Made by a program: the position numbers and the translations under genes
DNA from: Gnetum montanum
Taxonomy: Eukaryota > Streptophyta > Gnetopsida > Gnetales > Gnetaceae
Length of the DNA: 47,991 nucleotides
Assembly (NCBI GenBank): GCA_015680685.1
Contig: MNCI01006084.1
Location: forward strand, 1-47,991
Direction: 5' to 3'
Part shown: positions 43,431-47,991 of the stretch, piece by piece
Position numbering within the stretch: position 1 is the first letter of the stretch
Layout: each line of letters opens with the position of its first letter
Notes under the pieces: generated by a model
Databases searched by the model: none
Seen by the model: only the letters and a program-made list of their open reading frames with translations
Told to the model about the DNA's origin: nothing

Positions 43431-44200
43431 CAAATGGAGCATCTTTTTTTGTTAGCTCAACCAACAGTTTTGTGATCTTAGAGAAATTCTCTATGAATCA
43501 CCAGTAGTGGCCAGTATGTCCAACAAATGACTAAACATCTTTAACAGTTTCTGGTTGGTGGGTAATTCCTTGGATGATTCTTATTTTTTGGAGCCTACCT
43601 CAATTCTTGTTTGTGATATTCTATTCCTTAATATAGTTCCTTCCTCAATCATCAGATGTTTCTTTTATCAATTGAGCCAAAGGTTTGTTTCCAAACATCT
43701 TTTTAGCACTTGCTCAAGGTGGTCCAGTGCTTCCTTAAATGTAGCTCCATACGTGAATAATTCATCCATGAAGACTTCCACACCACTAACGATATACTAT
43801 TGGAAAATGCTCAAGACCAAGCATTGGAATGTAGCAAGGGCATTGCATAGACCAAAAGGCATCTTGGAATATGCAAAAGTCCCCTATGGACTTATGAATG
43901 TTGTCTTGGCCTAGTCCTCTGGCACAATTAGGATTTGGTTATAGCCACTATAACCATCCAAAAAAATATAATAATAATGCTCCGATATTGTATCTAATAC
44001 TTCATCAATTAATGGCAATGAAAAATGATCCTTGAATGTTACCATATTAGCAGTCAAAAATTGATGCAAACCCATCACTTGCCACCTTTTGGGCATAATA
44101 ATGAGTGGACTAACCCACTTGCCATCCATAATGGGATAGACAAACCCTACCTTGAGGAGTTGTTTAATTTCCTCCTTGACGATCTACTTTAGTTTGGGGT
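43431..44200 (-). pseudogene. Element C reverse transcriptase
   Basis: The frame at 44,129-43,911 shows NMVTFKDHFSLPLIDEVLD and FLDGYSGYNQILIVPED. Further down come KMPFGLCNALATFQ and VEVFMDELFTYGATF near 43,740-43,790. The catalytic motif reads FMDE in place of FMDD, a substitution at the second Asp. The fingers region is shortened and altered (KWVSPLIIMPKRWQVMGLHQF). It is homologous to A at 29,742-30,540. Confidence 0.85.
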
Positions 44201-44780
44201 TTAATCACCTTTGTGGCTATCTCCTTGGCTTCACGGTCAGGTTGGTGTAGACGTGATGTTGGCATATCCTAGGATCAATCCCTGTAAGTTCTAGATATGA
44301 CAAAGAAAATGCTACTAACCATTTTTCAACCACTTTTAACAACATCTTCTTCTGTTCTAAAGAAAGATTTACATTAATTATGACTAGCTTCCCATTTTTT
44401 AGGAACACATATTCCATGTTGGTCAGTAGATTTTTTAATTCAAGGGACTCTTATTTGAAATTTTCAGGAATTTCCAACTCTTCCTAGTAGGTATCGTCAT
44501 TTTCATCACTAGAGAGTTGGTGATGAACTTGCTCTAGTTCATTCATGCTTGTGACATATGCACATGTCATGCTCTCAATTAGTTCCATGCAAAGTGTGCT
44601 ACTCTTAAAATTAGCAGTTAGCCACTAGATGCCCTCTTATTTTGTGATTGCTGCATACAGACACCTCTGAATATCAGCTTTTGGTGTACACTACTTGCAT
44701 GCAAATATGGATACTCATTTTACTATGCAAAGTTTCTACATACAATTTCACCCTGTATTATTGTATGTGATGCATGGAAC
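44201..44780 (-). pseudogene. Element C protease-RT spacer
   Basis: The open piece 44,417-44,217 has EYVFLKNGKLVIINVNLSLEQK and WLVAFSLSYLELTGIDPRICQHH. The latter is the conserved FaWsy.dl.GIdP.i..H lead-in to RT, here with A-F-S in place of the usual A-W-S. Confidence 0.75.
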
Positions 44781-45344
44781 TCACTTCTTCTCGATCTTCC
44801 TTAATGCATTTTCTTTAAATATTTCCAAGGAAAGATCTCTAATGCCCATTCTTGCATAAAAAATTCTTAGCCATGCCCTTCCCATGATGATTGGGAAGTT
44901 CCCTTTGCAATTCTCCACCTTGATCACTAGGAAATTAGCAAGATAAGACCACCCACAAATAGTGGGCACAATGTCTTCTACTAGTTCCAATGGAACAGTG
45001 ATGGACTGGTATGCCAATTCTAATTTGATATTGTTGTTCTTAAGAGGAGGCAAGTTCCATGTAGTATACATCTCATAAGAAATTAGGTTGATACTAGAAC
45101 CTAAGTTGAGAAGAGCTTTGCACGGTTCATTCCCAACAATTTGTAAATAAATAAGAGGACCCCCAAGATTTGCTAATTTCCTGGGAAGGCTTCTAGCATA
45201 GATCCAATCAGATATGGTGTGAGTAAGCATCACAATATGGATCTTGGATGGTATCTGGTTTGAAGGGTAGTCAAAGGAATTTGATACAAAGGAAGATGGA
45301 GGAACAGGGTTGTCAACTGTAGGTGTATTTGAGGGCTTAGGCAA
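44781..45344 (-). pseudogene. Element C protease, active site altered
   Basis: This 187-codon open frame contains TISDWIYARSLPRKLANLGGPLIYLQI, KALLNLGSSINLISYEMY and FPIIMGRAWLRIFYARM. The catalytic DSG/DLG triad reads NLG, an Asp-to-Asn change that should abolish proteolysis although the frame is otherwise intact. Confidence 0.85.
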
Positions 45345-45398
45345 ACTACCTGGTTGGAAAAAAGGTATTTTCTTTGATCAAGTATATGAACCACTTAG

Positions 45399-46462
45399 TT
45401 AATTAACCAATTGTACATTAATGACCCTAGTAGCATTGCATTGTTCCAATTGAGCTGCAAGTTCACCCTGCATAGGTGGAGCAAGTGGTAGTTGTGCAAA
45501 TGGAAAAGGAAGATGTGCAAGAATAGGAGGAGGATAAGGGTAAAAAGGTGGTATCCCTTCTTGTATGTGGAGAATAAGTTTGATAAGAATTACAAGGATG
45601 GTAGTGGGATTGAAAAGTAGAAACATGACAAGAAGAGTTACATGGAGATAGGGATTGCTAAACATAATATCCATATGGATCAGGTTATCGATAAGAATAT
45701 TGCTACCTTGGTGGTCCCAGCACCCATGACTATGGTTGCTATCACTATTGATATTTCTCATATGGTTGTAGTGGAGTTCCACTTGGATAATATTGTTGTT
45801 GCTATTGGAACAACCTAGAATTACCTTGAGGATAAGGTAATCTTCTGAGTGTTTACCTTTGTGTTGGTTGTGGATTCAAGGCATACACCCCAAATTCTTG
45901 TAAGTGTGACAAAATAGAACAACATCCTTTAGGATATTCATAATGATAGATGTTACACCCATCATCATCATCTGAGTTGGTTTTTGTAACTTCATAGATT
46001 GCAATAATCTTGCCCTTAACTGTTTGAATGGAACATTCATCTTCTTTACAATCACTACCTTGTCCTTTGGACTCTTCAGTAATTTTTAGGGTAGCTTAAA
46101 ATTTGCTATACATCGAGTCCCATAATTGATCAACCTTGGTCATAATTTTAGATTAAAATATTGAAGTAGTAAGACTTTTCCATTCACCACCTCATCAAGT
46201 GTTGATTCTTCCTTACTATCAAAAATTCAGACCTCCCACTTGCGAATGGAAGGATCATGATTATACTCTTCTACATTTTCTCTTTTTCTTAATTCATCTT
46301 CCTCTTTTGCTACCTACTCAATTAATCTTTGGATCTGATGGACACTTAATTCTGATAGTTGCCCTTGAGCATAGATGATAAGGGTTCTTCTTGTGTTAAA
46401 ATGAAGCCTACCTATAATGTGGTGAAGTTGGTCCAATTGATAGTAAGCATGGATAGGACATC
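45399..46462 (-). pseudogene. gag: Element C gag, cut by element D
   Basis: The frame 45,782-45,399 is Pro/His/Gln-rich (PPFYPYPPPILAHLPFPFAQLP) and aligns with A at 28,150-28,550. The more upstream part (45,790-46,462) aligns with A at 27,906-28,150 and 20,850-21,130. Homology ends at 46,462, the left edge of element D. The rest of gag and the 5' LTR of C must lie to the right of D, outside the window. Confidence 0.8.
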
Positions 46463-47339
46463 TGATGAGTCATGAATTTGCTGGTTGTGATATTGCAGCC
46501 ATGATATATCATCCCTGTTGTATTAGTAGCTAAGATATCGCAGTGGCCATGATATCGCAGCCGCACTATCGTGTCTTCCTACGATATTGCGTACGCGATA
46601 TCGCAGTGCGTCGCAATTTCTATAAATAAGAGGCAGCTTTCCCAATTTTAGGTATTAGGAGTTAGAAGTAGTGAAGCTTTGGTAGTTTGGCCACTCCAGA
46701 GATAGTTTATTTTCCCGTGTTTGCCCGTAGTGTGGTGAATGTAATTGTACAGCATTCTTTATTCAAGTGTGACGTACTTGGACACGCACATGACCAGCAA
46801 TAAAGATCAAGATTACTTCATCATTGCAGCAATCACTTTGTTTATTTATTTAATGTTATTTACTATTTTCTCTCTTTCACCATTAAACTCCTAGAACGCG
46901 GAATGAGTACGACTTGCTTACGAGCATTTAAGTGTGACTACTTGGTAGCCTAGTGGCATACCTAGGATCTATGCTTGGTAATCCCAATGGTAGTCGTGCA
47001 TGAGGTCCAAGATGTGTACGGTTGATCAAGGAATCAGTTGCTTCTTGCACTTAGTCTAGATTAGATTCTCTTACCCTTTTCCTCCTAGCTTAGCTTAGTT
47101 AATATTATTTTCCACTACCTTCAGGAGTAGCATTAGAATTAGGAACACATCATACACCTCACTCTGGACTAAACCATACGTGACAAATATAAATACTAGT
47201 CCAGGTGGGAAGACAGCAAACTACGACCTAAAGTTAACGATCTAGGTGCCACAACTAGTTCATCTGCAGAGTTCGACCGAATCGCACGTGCTACGCTCGT
47301 TTCGTATGGTTGAGTGTAGGGGTATCTCGCCACTCATCA
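46463..47339 (+). mobile_element. 5' LTR of element D
   Basis: 877 bp, tgatgagtca...ccactcatca, with 8-bp perfectly inverted ends (tgatgagt/actcatca). It has a TATAAATA box at 46,621-46,628 preceded by a CpG-rich U3 in which gatatcgca-like words recur (46,543, 46,555, 46,599 and variants). CpG is retained here but largely lost in the other LTRs, so this is the youngest copy. The partner LTR lies outside the window. Confidence 0.88.
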
Positions 47340-47361
47340 TTGGCACCATTGCCAGGGATGA
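47340..47361 (+). promoter_or_regulatory. Primer-binding site of element D
   Basis: ttggcaccattgccaggga directly follows the LTR and matches the tRNA-Asp-type site of Athila/Tat elements closely. Confidence 0.85.
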
Positions 47362-47482
47362 TGCTAGTTATCTAGATTAGTTATATCATACAAGGTCGTT
47401 ATATAGGGCTTAACGATATATCTCTTAGAAAGAAAAAATAATTATAAAAAGTCACATCCAAATTCACACACAAATTGAAACA

Positions 47483-47991
47483 ATGCCTCTCCTACAAGAT
47501 TACTATAACAATGTCACACTTAGTGAGGAAGTTCATTGGAGAACCAACGAACTATATGACGATGAAGATTGGAGTATACAACCTGAAGTGGAAGTTTCTT
47601 ATAAACATGAACAAAAACAACGTCATTGCAACACACGAAGGCATAACTTACCCGATGACAATGAACCCCCACTGGCCACTACAAGCTTAACGCAAATACA
47701 AAAGGCTGATCGAATCTCACATAGGCATCATAAAGAGAGCCGTCTACCCAGGCTTGATTTAAATAACTTTTCCAAACTTTTAGGAGGCTATGACTTAGAT
47801 CCGCATCAACATTTACTAGCCTTCTATGATTCCTGCACATGGAATAACATTGATAACAGTTGCCAAAAACTTAAGCTCTTTCCTATGACACTCGTTGACC
47901 AAGCTAAAGTATGGTATAGATCGTTAAAACCAAATTCAATACGACACTAGTCAACAATGGTAGAAGTCTTTAATGAAAAATATCAAACCTA
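47483..47991 (+). pseudogene. gag: Element D gag, partial, one nonsense codon
   Basis: The frame starts at ATG 47,483, about 140 bp after the primer site, and stays open for 155 codons. It begins MPLLQDYYNNVTLSEEVHW and later has RLDLNNFSKLLGGYDLDPHQ and KLKLFPMTLVDQAKVWYRSL, the W(y)..L block of retrotransposon gag. A TAG at 47,948-47,950 stands where element A also shows a break next to a Trp codon. Reading goes on in the same frame (MVEVFNEKYQT) to the window edge. It may be a recent nonsense mutation in an otherwise preserved gag. Confidence 0.82.

Noticed and set aside
43555-43914. 119-codon plus-strand open frame
   Set aside because: It lies antisense to the reverse transcriptase of element C and has no motif of its own.

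Overview
This window is eukaryotic nuclear DNA from a land plant with a large, repeat-rich genome. The evidence is several Athila/Tat-like Ty3/gypsy LTR retrotransposons with a tRNA-Asp-like primer site, an endogenous plant pararetrovirus (Caulimoviridae), a Helitron fragment and a CCR4-type deadenylase pseudogene. There is no bacterial-style gene organisation and no intact host gene. The species cannot be named from the sequence. Many C-to-T/G-to-A type lesions in coding remnants fit old, methylated transposon DNA.

Positions 1 to about 13,080 are mostly AT-rich, degenerate DNA. They hold a Helitron replicase fragment with one frameshift at the left edge (minus strand), a 0.3-kb-arm inverted repeat (836-1565), an orphan WEWW-motif ORF (1559-1993, minus), the CCR4-like pseudogene (3319-4239, minus), a degenerate minisatellite (about 5270-5515), an AAT/ATT microsatellite and a foldback element (9379-9591). 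Long stretches show nothing recognisable.

From about 13,080 to the right edge the window is a nest of mobile elements. Element Z (plus, 13,081-16,503, Ty3/gypsy with an unusual PR - RNase H - pre-RT order) is cut by element C (minus; 3' LTR at 16,504-17,353, pol and gag at 41,488-46,462). Element C is cut in its 3' untranslated region by element A (plus, 18,533-41,487, LTR to LTR). Element A carries two insertions: a pararetrovirus genome of about 6.8 kb (about 21,132-27,900, minus) in gag, and element B (minus, 31,397-37,720) in the integrase. Element B is a gag-only, non-autonomous relative. Element D (plus, 46,463 to beyond the window) cuts the gag of C and is the least decayed copy.

The nesting is supported at base level. 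A is flanked by catgg/tatgg. B is flanked by gatgt/gatgc, and the integrase zinc-finger reading frame resumes across B. The A, C and B copies also align to one another through their untranslated regions.

The pararetrovirus is the most informative element. ORF1 (movement protein with a coiled coil and a Cys/His cluster) overlaps ORF2 by ATGA. ORF2 (coat, CCHC knuckle, protease, reverse transcriptase, RNase H) keeps a single frame and is broken only by nonsense codons. After it comes a further 244-codon ORF of unknown function, then a 35S-like TATA region and a leader with three diverged repeats of about 70 bp. All of it is in one genome-length, non-redundant unit opened in the leader.
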